Below, in pieces: positions 36,253 to 46,728 of a DNA stretch of 64,000 bases. Source of the stretch: Przewalskia tangutica (taxonomy: Eukaryota > Streptophyta > Magnoliopsida > Solanales > Solanaceae). The notes under the pieces are model-generated. The model made no database searches. It was not told the origin of the DNA and saw only the letters and a program-made list of their open reading frames with translations. The position numbers and the translations under genes were made by a program. How positions within the stretch are numbered: the stretch's first letter is position 1; each line of letters opens with the position of its first letter. The stretch spans positions 85,300,764-85,364,763 of the forward strand of contig CM056718.1 in assembly GCA_029844215.1 (NCBI GenBank), read 5' to 3'.

Positions 36253-39200
36253 AAATACTTTGTTGGAATGTCCGTGGTCTTTGCGGACAAAGGGATAGGG
36301 CTGCCACGCAAGCTCTAGTGTGTAGTATCACAAAGCAGCATGATGCGGCTATGATTTGTCTATTGGAAACTAAGCTATCTCAACCAAGGCGAGTCTTTCT
36401 CTACTCAAAGATTCAAAGCATGGAAGTTTTGCTCAAATTTGGAATTCATTGGAGGCGGTAGAATGCTATTACTTTGGGATCCATCCAGGGTTTGTTGCGA
36501 AGTGCTTGGTATGGACTCTCAGCATATCCATGTCCAGGCAAATTGCAATATAACACAAGTGGTCCTTCCTTGCCACATTTGTGTACCCAGTTTATAGCAT
36601 CTCGGATAGAAGGATGCTTTGGCATCACCTTTCTCACTTGGGCGTTGGCATCAATAAGCCTTGGATGATTATGGGAGATTTCAACACTTACTGCAACCCT
36701 AATGATAAGGTGGGGGGTCCTCCTCTCACGCCTTATGCACTTAGGGATCTTGGAGATTTCAGGAATTCTCATGGACTAGAAGACGCTCGCCCGTCAGGTT
36801 CCTTCTACACTTGGACGAATGGTTCGATTTGGTCTAAGCTTGATAGAGTGTTGATGAATCAAAATTGGAGTGATTTGACCTTAGAATGCAAGGCCAATTT
36901 CATGCCTATGGAACCTGTCTCGGACCACTGTCCTATGATAGCCACGATTATTGCATCCTATAATGTTGGGAAACGCCCTTTCAAGTTCATGAATATGTGG
37001 CTTTCTCACCCAGCCTTTGAGAACATTATGACTTCATGTTGGAGACAAGACATATGAAGTCTTGCTCAATTCGTCCTTGCCTCCAAATTGAAAGCCTTGA
37101 AGCAACCTTTAAGGGCTTTGAACATAAGTGACTTTGGAGGTATCGAACAAAGAGCAAAAGGGGCAAACATAGAGTTCAAGGAGGCTATCAATGCACACAT
37201 GGAAAATCCCTTTGATGAGGAGCTTAAAGCCAAAGTTAAGTCCTCAAGAGCTAGAGCAAACACACCTTCTTGGAAGTGAAAGACACTTCATAAGGCGTAA
37301 GTCAAGACGAAGCACTTGATTGGAAGTGATAGATGTTCCAAATACTTTCATAGTTTGATCAAAAGGAGTAATGTCGAATTCCATTAACTTTCTTGTTAAA
37401 GCTAATGGTACTATCACTACATCACCGTAAGAAGTCGAAGTTGCTTGTTGAATTTTACAAAGATCTATTAGGTACTTCCCACCCACTACCAACTTTGATC
37501 TGATGTGTTCAACTATGGCCCAAAGTCGAGTGAAGAAGAGAGATTACTGACTTTTGCATTTCATCACCCCAAAGGAGATTTGGGAAGCACTCTACGATAT
37601 AGGCAATGACAAGGCACTGGACCGGATGGTTATCACGCTGCTTCTTCAAGAATAGATGGAAAGATGTGGGCCATGATGTTGTAAGATGTGTCAAGAGTTC
37701 TTCTCTCTGGAGTTCTTTTGAAGCGGAGTTAATCATACCATCATTACCACGCTACCAAAAACTGACCATGATCCCAAGGTAAATGATTTGTGCCCATCGG
37801 ATTGACTAATGTGATCTATAAGATCATCACAAAGATTCTAGCTAACGAATGGCATTGATCCTTCCTTCTCTCATTGACAAATCCCAAGGGCTTTTGTGAA
37901 AGGAAGAAACATGATGGACAACGTATATGTGGCACAAGAGCTTGTGAGAGGATTTAATAGAGCCAGTCTCACCAAGATGTATGCTTATGGTGGACCTTCG
38001 TAAAGCATTCGTCTGATCTCTTGGAGCTTCCTCGAATTGGTACTAAGAAGTCTTAAATTCCCAGACAGTTACAAGATGGATCATGGAATGTGTTAGCTCA
38101 ACCTCCTTCTCCCTTTCTATCAATGGTGAGCTACATGTATACTTCAAAGGAAAGCGCGGCCTAAGACAAGGTGATCCTATGTCCCTACTCTCTTTATCTT
38201 GTGTATGGAATACCTCTCAAGGTCGCTTAAAATGAAGGTGAGGCAAGAGCTTTCTCATATTTTCCAAAGTGTAAGAAATTGGGCATTACTCATCTTGCAT
38301 TCGCGGATGACCTCATGCTTTTGCCAAAGGAGATATATCTTCATTGGGATTCTTATGGATTGTCTGGAAGAGTTGGAGGCTGCCTCGGGATTAACTCTTA
38401 ACCCGCTAAATCCTCTGTCTACTTAGCGGAATGCACTCTGATTCGGGACTTGATATTGACGAGTGGGTTTCGCCATTGGTAGCTTTCCTAGATGCGATAC
38501 TTGGGGATCCCTTTGTCCCCAATTTCAGTCTCGGTGGATCAATTTGCCCCATTCACTAGTGCTATTTCGACTTACATTCGATGGGGGCACCACACCCTTT
38601 CTTATCTTTGGTAATTTGGAACTAATCAGTCGGTCGTCGAGGGTTGAGAGCGTTTGGTTCAGGGCACTTCCTATCCGGGCCACTATTATCAACAAGGTAA
38701 GGTCCGCTTGTATTCAATTCTTATGGGAGGAAACCACCAAGAGTTTCTTGGGATATCATTGTCTGCCTCAAACTGAAGGTGGCTTGGGTCTTATGAACAT
38801 CAAGGAATGGAATCATGCCCTGCTATCCAGGACGATTTGGCAAACTCACACGGAAGCTGATTCTCTATGGGTCCAATGGATCAATAGCCACTATTTGAGA
38901 GATATTACAATTTGGGACTATGAGGTACGTCCTAGGGACTCCCCTTTATTCAAAAAGATTTGTGGGATTCGCGACAAATTTGTTTCTATCTTTGGTAGCC
39001 ATGGTGATGCTATTGACGGCTTTACAAAATGTTGTGCCAGCGGTATATTTGATTCAAGCCTCAGATATGATATCTTGCGCACTCCATGAAGCTAAAAAGC
39101 CTTGGATGTCACAAATTTGGAAAGGATTCATTCCTCCCAAATTCTCTTTTACTATGTGGCTAAATTGCGAGGCGGTTAGCTACAAAGGATACTCTATCAT

Positions 39201-39562
39201 TTCTCAACTTGGAGGATAAATCTTGCGGATTCTCGCAAGCTAATGAAACAAGGGAACACCTCTTCTTTGATGCCCTTTACACATGATTTGGAAGAGCATA
39301 AAAGATTGGTTGGGTATTAGAAGAGAGATGACAATCTGTTGAAAGTTCCTTAAATGGATTAAGAAAGAACAGCGGACATGACATCCGAGCCAAAGCTATT
39401 TTGCTTACTTTTTGCATAATGGTTTATGAGATTTGGAGGGCAAGAAACACAATGCTCTTTGAAGGCACAAGCTTGCCGGCAGAAGAGGTCATTGCAAGAA
39501 TCAAAACAACATCTTATAGAGTTCTCTATGATTTTATCCCCTCTTGTAGTGGCACCTTTTGA
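36249..39562 (+). pseudogene. LINE ORF2: endonuclease-reverse transcriptase (frameshifted)
   Basis: This is the enzyme for target-primed reverse transcription: it nicks DNA and copies LINE RNA. It starts MKILCWNVRGLCGQRDRA at 36249, overlapping ORF1's stop as ATGA. Endonuclease catalytic words are all visible: WNVRG, LETKL, GDFN (near 36680) and SDH (near 36920). Reverse-transcriptase words follow: 'GPDGY' (37620), 'RPIGL' with a small deletion (37790), 'KGRNMMDN' (37900), 'GLRQGDPMS' (38160) and the catalytic FADD (38305-38320). Next is a C-terminal region with 'FLWEETTKSFLGYHCLP' and a zf-RVT-like part (39090-39290, 'PPKFSF.MW', 'EHLFFD'). It ends DFIPSCSGTF at 39562, a typical plant LINE end. 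At least six frameshifts occur, several at homopolymers. The catalytic residues themselves are intact. Confidence 0.88.
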
Positions 39563-39679
39563 GTGACCACCCCTCCCCTCTATCTCTTATTGTTTGCATT
39601 ACGTTGAGGCTTGAGATACCTCAACGACTGATTGTAGCCACTTCCTTTTCGTTATTAGTAATAATATTTGCATTTACCT

Positions 39680-39694
39680 AAAAAAAAAAAAAAA
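39680..39694 (+). other. LINE poly(A) tail
   Basis: A run of 15 A after 'catttacct', joined directly to 'tcaaaggcaaaaaacg' of E0's LTR. In copy 1 that target is preceded by 'gacaaaaa' (27927-27933), an A-rich site suitable for target-primed insertion. Confidence 0.85.
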
Positions 39695-39977
39695 TCAAAG
39701 GCAAAAAACGTGCCAAAGAGGTCCCTTTTGCCGTCCACTTTGAGGGTGACACATGTCACCCTCCCGTTGGTCCAAAATATTTCATCTCTCGGAAAAATCC
39801 GCAAAAATAATAAATGACATAGCCGTATGTTTCCCTTCGCAAAGTCTGTAAAACGTCTCGTCGGAAAACAATTCTTTTTGTGTGTTGTGCACAAAATTTC
39901 GGTTCTAGCCTAACTTTAAGGCTCAACTTTTCTACGTACGTCCTCACGTACATACTCTGGAAATACGGGGTATAACA
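39695..39977 (-). mobile_element. Duplicated end of E0's 5' LTR
   Basis: Matches 27934-28216 and ends GGGGTATAACA before H's inverted polypurine tract. Its presence shows that E0 was already inserted in H before the duplication. Confidence 0.87.
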
Positions 39978-40792
39978 TTCCCCCCTTAGAAACATTCGTC
40001 CCCGAATGTTCTTAGTCGGTTGCCAAGCTATACAAACTCCGGCATAAACTCTATACTATGCCTATCAATCAAAACTGCACAAGACCAACGATGCCACACA
40101 TGGCCACCACATAACATACGTACAAAATCTCAATATTGTTTCTTGTTCCCCAATCCTTGGATTTACTATCCAAACTTGGCCATTATGCTACATACATTCT
40201 CGTTAAGGCTCTTCTCGGTCCTTACGACCTGATTCCGGTGGAACGCATCCACGAACTCGTACAACGATCAACTAGACTTGGGCCTTGCATCCCCGGGACC
40301 CTATCACATAGCGGGACTATTACCAACTAACATCACCCCATTCCATACTATCGGTTGACCCGAAAGGAGTCCATAACCCGACTCATCGTCACCCTTAACT
40401 TCTCATTCTTAGTCTGAACTAAAACTCTCTCTTATCTCAAGGTACTTCTCACCCTATCCCCCTATTCATTAGAAGTTTGTCACATAGGTCGAAGTATTTC
40501 TACCGTACATTCTTCCCTATTGGTCTTACACTGTTATGGGGCAATTACAACTTGTGAACTCTACACAACTATAGTCTCAGTTCACTTACCATTCTTGTCA
40601 ACATTCTTAACTTTTCACTTTACTAATCAAAGTATTCCTACCTCTGGGGTACTATCACTTACAACTGCTAGCAACAAAGGGAAAACATATATGCTAGGCG
40701 AAATCTGAATCTATCAATGCGTATGATTCAAAAGAATCGAGATATACCAGTAACCCACGCGATGTCGCCTCACGATCTGTCCGATGGTCACG

Positions 40793-41581
40793 TCATCTAT
40801 GCGGTTCGAAGGACCGCGAACCATAAACTCCACCGACCTCTACCACGGATGGTGACATCGAACACCGCCAGGGGACGCAGATCTGAGAGGAAGGGGAACC
40901 AACTACCGGCCTCAAAGGCTGAGCCACCTCACCGGTGCTCTTTCTAAAAGGACATACCCTCCGTATATGGCCCGGACGGCCATAACAAAAACAAACACCT
41001 GTGCCATAACGCCATTTCCCCGAATGACGCTTACTACAATGGAAACACTGAGGAAAAAGTGGCCTCGACTGAGAAAATCCCCTGCTCCTTTGAGAACCTC
41101 GACCCCTGAAGCTTGGACCGGCTCCTAAATACCTTGTGGGGTCCAATATCCCACCTGTGAACTGCGGGGGTATGTACTGGGTAGGCTGGGACGAATATCT
41201 CACTCGCTGCTGAGGCTGCTCGTCCAAAAACTCACCGGGATAACCAACCAGTCTAGCCCTCTTACGCTGATCTCCGCGTTGGCCCTCTACCCTCTGTACA
41301 CCTATCTGTACTGGCCGAATAACCTCCTGTTGATGAAACTGTAGCACCGCTATCTTGGTCAATAACATAACTGCTTCCCTCATGACCCTATATTCTTCTC
41401 CTAACTGCGAAACTGGAGGCTCTGGTGTTGGGGTCTCAAAACCTGGCGCAGAACAACTCGCCGACTGCGGAACAACATCTGGTATACCCTGGGCATAAGC
41501 CCTATCAACTCCCTGAGTATGACTAGTAGCTCCTGCTACTCCTTTGCCCTTCTGGGCGGCTGTTTCCCTCCTTGGAGGCAT
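40793..41581 (-). CDS. gag: Gag-like protein of element H, lacking the capsid core (262 codons)
   Basis: The longest open retroelement frame in the window. Gag normally assembles particles and packages RNA. The start MPPRRETAAQKGKG lies about 190 bp after the primer-binding site. Residues 1-60 are a low-complexity N-terminus. Residues ~70-100 (LGEEYRVMREAVMLLTK..., QQEVIRPVQI) resemble the pre-capsid helix of plant gypsy gag. It then passes almost directly to the Arg/Gln-rich linker (RARLVGYPGEF, RGRGSQRSRG) and a C-terminal zinc region near 185-215. The usual ~150-residue capsid segment is absent. The knuckle reads CFCYGRPGHIRRVC, with Cys spacing shifted from CX2CX4HX4C, and the preceding CX2C(G)XXH...C unit has Trp at its last Cys. 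Likely a decayed or reduced gag. Confidence 0.75.
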   Translation of the reverse strand: MPPRRETAAQKGKGVAGATSHTQGVDRAYAQGIPDVVPQSASCSAPGFETPTPEPPVSQLGEEYRVMREAVMLLTKIAVLQFHQQEVIRPVQIGVQRVEGQRGDQRKRARLVGYPGEFLDEQPQQRVRYSSQPTQYIPPQFTGGILDPTRYLGAGPSFRGRGSQRSRGFSQSRPLFPQCFHCSKRHSGKWRYGTGVCFCYGRPGHIRRVCPFRKSTGEVAQPLRPVVGSPSSQICVPWRCSMSPSVVEVGGVYGSRSFEPHR

Positions 41582-41771
41582 AACTGTAACACAAAATCAC
41601 GTCAGAGAGGAATTATCTTACTAACACATCTCTATGGCACGATTTTAGAGTGAGAAGAATAGAAACCAACTCCTAAATGTCCTGTAGCCTCCTGTTTATG
41701 GGTGTGGCGCGCAACACACCGATAATCAAGACTCTACTAGACACGGTCTGTAGACATTCCGAGGACTGACT

Positions 41772-41783
41772 GCTCTAATACCA
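41772..41783 (-). other. Primer-binding site of H, copy 2
   Basis: Minus-strand TGGTATTAGAGC, 3 bp inside the LTR end at 41787, identical to copy 1. Confidence 0.8.
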
Positions 41784-41786
41784 CTC

Positions 41787-44700
41787 TGTCACGCCCCGAA
41801 CCTCGGGCCCGTGAGTGGTGCCCTACCTGGGCACCCTTCTACCTAACAGACACAAGTAAACTGCGAAATTTAAATAACACCTCATTTTTTTATTTTTTAT
41901 TTTTACCAACGTACGTGCAAGGGAAAAGCCGACAAGGCTGCCATATAATATACATAACAAAAGACACTACACCGTACATGAGTCCAATCCCATATATGAA
42001 TACAGACCTCTAAGAGTTTCTTGAGTAGTGACGGGACAAGGCCATGCGTACCCATAATCGTACAAAAGCACATCTTGAAAGAACTTATACCAAAAGATAA
42101 ACTCCGAGCGAAGGAGCTATCCAAAACTACGGCGGTCCTACACTGCCGATCACCAAACAGCGTACCTAAACTGCGGCATGAACGCGGCCCAAGGAGGTCG
42201 ATCTGAAGAATGTACCAAGTATGTGAAACGATGAAATCGTAATGAAATCATAACGATCTAAACAAAGCGAGAGACATGTATGATAGCCAACCTACGATTA
42301 CACAATACATAGCGATCATATCAAGTCGGGACGCGTGCCTCAAAGTCACTACTCAAATAACGATACGATGTCTTACTAACAATGAGTAATCAAAAGTATA
42401 GGTAGCAAATCCACGGAAACAGGTGGTATAACGATCTTGGGGATTTACCCCTCATTTATACTCTTACCTGGAGAAGGTGGTAAAGCGGTGGTATAACGAT
42501 CTTTGAGGATTTACCTCATTTATACTCTTACCTGGAGAAGGTGGTAAAGCGGTGGTATAACGATCTTTGGGGATTTACCGCCATTTATACTCTTACCACG
42601 GAGAAGGTGGTAAAGCGGTGGTATAACGATCTTTGGGGATTTACCCTCATTTATACTCTTACCTCGAGAAGGTGGTATAACTATCTTGGGATTTACCCTC
42701 GGATATACTCTTACCCTACCTCAACTGGCCATCTTACATAACATAAGCACTACAGGCTTATCACACAATAAGTAAGCAAGTTAAGAAATCCCCCTAACTT
42801 CTTATTAGTCTTATTCATATACACTCTCATTTTGGTTTACTTAAGGCACTAACATGACATTATAAATATGGAATCTAACGCCTCCCGGTCACATGCCGGA
42901 ATCCCACAGTATAAGCATGTCGAGTAACACAAATAATGGAAGCATACCGTGGAATCCCACATCACGTCGATGCGTCCAAGTAACTCCGCAACAAGACAGA
43001 CCCTCCAAGAGTCGCGGCAACGTAATAAAACATAATACTTGTACTCAAATGCTATCACCAGCACACATTGGCAATTCTCAATTAAACAAGCCAAAGTATT
43101 TATCAAGGCACACATAGAATAATTCTCAATTAAACAAGCCAAAGTACTTATCAAGGCACACATAGCATAATTCTCAATTAAACAAGCCAAAGTACTACGT
43201 ACGTACATTCTTTTCAAAAGACTCTTTTTTATGTAAAACCCCAAGATACTAACACCTGTAGTATCAAGGTGTGTCTATTTTTCAAAGTAAGTTACTACAC
43301 TTTTAGAAAACTCTTTTCAAAGCTTGAAATCAAGTAACTTCAAATTTTCACAATCTAGGCAACTTATGCCTAATAATCAAAATAGACAACTTTCTTAACC
43401 TTCCATAAAGCCGTTATAACCAACTTCCCATAAAGCCGTTATAATCCTTTATGGTTTTAGACATATTCATTCCTTTTTATAACCAAGAGACTTATACTTA
43501 AAACCAAGTATCACATACTTACAAATCAAGTTTCTTAACTTTCAAAATACTTCAAGTCTCTTAATATTTAGAAAACAAGTTTCTTCTACTTTTAAACCTT
43601 AAGTAACTCACACCTTTAAAACAAGTTACTTCTCTTAAATCATGTCATTTCTCCTCTCTTAAAACAATTAAGTAAATCACTCTTTTAACTCCCCTAAAGT
43701 CATTACAACAACCCTTAGGTTTTGGAACTAAGGCACTAGCCAAAAGGTTTGGAAACCACTTCCTTTTCAAGACTCCATGTACTTTAAGTAAAATACTTTC
43801 ACTTTTAAGAATCCAAACTTCACTAAGGAAATAGATTATACAACTTACAATTTAAACATCAAAGTACAATCAAGGGAGTACATAGAATGAATTCTATTTT
43901 AGGCAATCCAAATACAACCAAGGAATGGATCATTTAAGGAGTAGGACATACTTTCTTTATCTTAAGGAATCATGCTAGAAGAGGAGATAGTTCACATACC
44001 TTTTCGGCTAAATCCACAAGCTAAGCCGAATCGCGTGCGTAGAAGTGTCAACCTATAATGGTCACAACAAGACTATCAACTTCTAGTCTCAAACGTAGAA
44101 TAATACTAAGTATACGGTCTAATTCTACGGAAAATCGGGCGACTTCCTTTGTTTCTACTCACTTTGCCACCTTTTTCAAGGCCGAATACAATAACCAACA
44201 CGCCACATTTAAGGCTCAAAACAACAACCAAACAAAGGGGATTACACGCCTTACAATACGTGTAAAATTCCGCCCCACAATTAATACGAAGTAGTTCCAT
44301 ATTCAAGCCATTCTCGGCCAACAACATAACCAACAATTCAAAGTCTTTTCCAATCCTTTTCCAATTCCAAGTTCTAAGGTCTAACATGTTATATAGTCAT
44401 AAACAACTTTAACAACTACAATTTCCTTCTTTCTACAACATGCGACGACTTAAACTAATAATCGACTTGAATTGTAATCTTAAGGCTAACATGCTAGTTT
44501 TTCGGATTAGGGTTCCAATAGCCAAAACACTTATCAAACCTCATAATATATAACTCATGCTTGCTAATATCCATAGCTACAATGATAAGTAAACCTTAAT
44601 CGCTAAAATGACAAGAATTATACCTTTACAAGCCCTTAAAATTTCCAAGATTCAAAGTCGCTCCTTAGAAAATTCTTAGCTCCTTTACTTATGTTCCAAT

Positions 44701-45496
44701 CCGCTCCAGACACTCCTTATAAGCCTATGAAGAACCCATCTTCAAGTTCCAACTTCAAAGTTGAAGAACTCCTTAAGTTTCCACCTTGCGACTAACGTGA
44801 AAACGCCGTTTTTCCGAAATATTTCTATTGAGATATCCTTACAATACCCTTAGGGACATTGGGTTTAAGTCTTGTGAACAATGGATCAAAACTACAAATT
44901 TTTCTTGTGGCAAAAGGTGCAAACCCGAGAGCAAGTTTTAAGAACAACAATGTTGTGATTTTTCTCTAAGTGTTGGAAGACCTTGTCTTGCACTAGGGTA
45001 GTATATAAAACACATTGGAGGGCTTATATTGCAACACATGAGTGGCTAGGATGAGTTTCACTAGGATCAAGCCCAAGTGGCAAGTTGACTTTGGTCAATA
45101 ATATCAAGCTTTGAAGACTTATCTTCCAAGATGGTCAATGACCATTTTACCCTTACTAAAAATCATCCAAGACCATATGTGGGGGGGTGCCACGTGTCGC
45201 CCTCTCATTCGTCCATAAAATTCCGTAACCCTCGTGGGCCCCACAAAAATGTAAAATTCCTCGGGTGGGCCCCACATGACCAAATCCGTAAAAATAAATT
45301 TTCATAATGTTAAAAAGTTCCATACTCTTCAAATAATGCATTTTGAGAATCCAATTCTCAACAACGAACATTTTTCCTTTCCGGCGTTCGGAAGATTTTC
45401 CGTCGGAAAAACAATTCTTCCTTTCGTACCAATTTCCAAGTCTTGATTCCTTACGTACATTCTCTTATACATGTCTTGGACTTACGGGGTGTAACA
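41787..45496 (-). mobile_element. Complete family B LTR (H 5' LTR, copy 2)
   Basis: It starts TGTCACGCCCCGAACC (inverted end) and finishes GGGGTGTAACA, 3710 bp. It is the only uninterrupted B LTR here. The last 670 bp match the isolated fragment 5569-6223. It includes the 62-bp and 48-bp arrays and a CACGTG G-box at 45191-45196. The right flank gtgcccttaag is a plus-strand LTR fragment. The left partner of its target duplication is outside the window. Confidence 0.9.
42422..42706. repeat. Tandem ~62-bp repeat in LTR B (5 units, copy 2)
   Basis: Same array as 30654-30953, with units starting 'gtggtataacgatctt'. Spacing varies slightly between the copies. Confidence 0.82.
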
Positions 45497-46728
45497 GTGC
45501 CCTTAAGTGGTGCTTGGTTATTGATGTTATTGGCCTTATTTAAAAGGTGGAAAAGTATGTATAAATAGGGGAAGTGCTGCCCGATTTTTTATATGAAAGG
45601 AGAGTCTTTATGTGGTATAGTATATACTATGTATACTAGTATTCATGAAGTTGATAAGAAGTGTTACTGTTATTATAGGTTGAAGTACCTACTTGAGACG
45701 TATTCTACTTATCGTGTTGGTATAGCCGATAAGGTATGTGAACTATCCTTCTTCTTTTGGCATGATTTATATGAAGTAAATGTACGGCGGACATACATAG
45801 TTTTATTGGATCTTAATCCTTAATGATTTATACAAGATGTAATAGTGTCTTGGTAGTTCTAAAATGAAAGCTCATTTTAATGATTTATACAAGATGTGAT
45901 AGTGTCTAGGTAGTTCTAAAATGAAAGTTCATTTTAAAGATGTATTGAGAGTCAAAAGATGAATTAAATTGCTCATGATAGCTATACATGCAAGTGGTAG
46001 TAATTCACTTTACCGCGTCCCAGAAAGGGCAGGGCAGTATATGAATATGACTTTACCGTGTCCCAGAAAGGGTCGGGCAGTATATGAATATGACTTTACC
46101 GTGTCCCAGAAAGGGTCGGGCAGTATATGTAGATGTTTACCGTGTCCCAGAAAGGGTCAGGCAGTATATTTATATGTTCACTGCGTCCTTCACGTGAGGA
46201 CCGGGCAGTATAGGTATTTGATTCCATGGACAAACATCCATGATGCAGGTATAGATAACCATAACAGTACATGATTATATGGGCAGACATTCATGATTTT
46301 GGTATGACTCTCACTTTTTTAAAAGGCACAGTTGACTCTCTATGTTTACAAAGTACAATTGGTTTTTATTTTATATGGCACGGTTGGATCTGGTATTTGA
46401 TTTTCATACTTGTCCCTGTCATCTTTTGGCCAGTTATAATCTTATTTACTGTACTTATGTTTACATACTTAGTATTTGTTGTACTGACCCCCTTCTCCGG
46501 GGAGCTGCGTTCATGCCCGCAGGTGTAGGTACTCAGTTTGGTGATCCGCGTGATTAGGATCATTTCTCAGCTTTTGGGATAGCTCCATTGTTCCGGAACT
46601 TATCATTTTGGTACATTTTTGCTGTTACAGGCTTATGTATATTCAGGGGTACGGCGGGGCCTTGTCCCGTCATAGTTATTGTTATACTCTTAGAGGTCTG
46701 TAGTCATGTGTGGGTTGGACATATGTAC
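45497..46728 (+). mobile_element. B-like LTR fragment, plus strand (host of element H)
   Basis: Its left part ('cccttaagtggtg...gaagtgctgcccgattttt') is a diverged form of LTR B read in the opposite orientation (compare the complement of 32370-32480). It continues through the 'ggcatgattt' and 'gctgcgttcatgcccgcag' blocks to 'cttagaggtctgtagtc', all in LTR order. It is cut on the left by H at 45497 and on the right by LTR D at 46729. Confidence 0.7.
46011..46217. repeat. Tandem ~42-bp repeat (5 units)
   Basis: Units start 'taccg(c/t)gtcccagaaaggg' at 46011, 46054, 46097 and 46138, with a diverged fifth near 46178. Each carries 'gggcagtatat'. Periods are 43, 43, 41 and 40. Unlike the LTR B arrays, this one occurs once in the window. 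Confidence 0.88.

Larger units (their letters stand above)
32996..39694 (+). mobile_element. L1-type LINE retrotransposon with poly(A) tail
   Basis: A 6.7-kb non-LTR element. It has a 5' leader with a C17 run (33024-33040), ORF1 (33122-36252), ORF2 (36249-39562), a short 3' UTR and a poly(A) tail (39680-39694). ORF2 has an apurinic-type endonuclease, reverse transcriptase and C-terminal zf-RVT-like part, without an evident RNase H, as in plant L1 elements. It looks full length. There is no target duplication: the 5' flank is H's LTR B near 44742-equivalent, while the 3' flank is E0's LTR at the 27934-equivalent. Both open frames contain frameshifts. Confidence 0.92.
39978..41786 (-). mobile_element. 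H interior, copy 2 (1.8 kb)
   Basis: Layout as in 28217-30010, with the palindrome and polypurine tract at the left edge, non-coding DNA to 40792, gag to 41581, and the primer-binding site at 41772-41783. No protease, reverse transcriptase or integrase motif is seen. Confidence 0.82.
39695..44742. repeat. 5.05-kb direct repeat, copy 2 (right of LINE)
   Basis: Begins immediately after the poly(A) with sequence matching 27934 onward and parallels copy 1 until 44742. There copy 1 enters the LINE while copy 2 continues to the end of LTR B. The offset is 11,761 bp at the left end. Confidence 0.92.
5569..45496 (-). mobile_element. Composite element H (family B), opened by nested insertions
   Basis: Inferred parts are: the 3' LTR remnant (5569-6223), the polypurine tract and interior (28217-30010), and the 5' LTR (30011-32995, with a second complete copy at 41787-45496). 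E0 is inserted beside the polypurine tract. A LINE sits where the interior plus 5' LTR is duplicated. The order is read from where matching sequence resumes on either side of each insertion. Confidence 0.65.
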
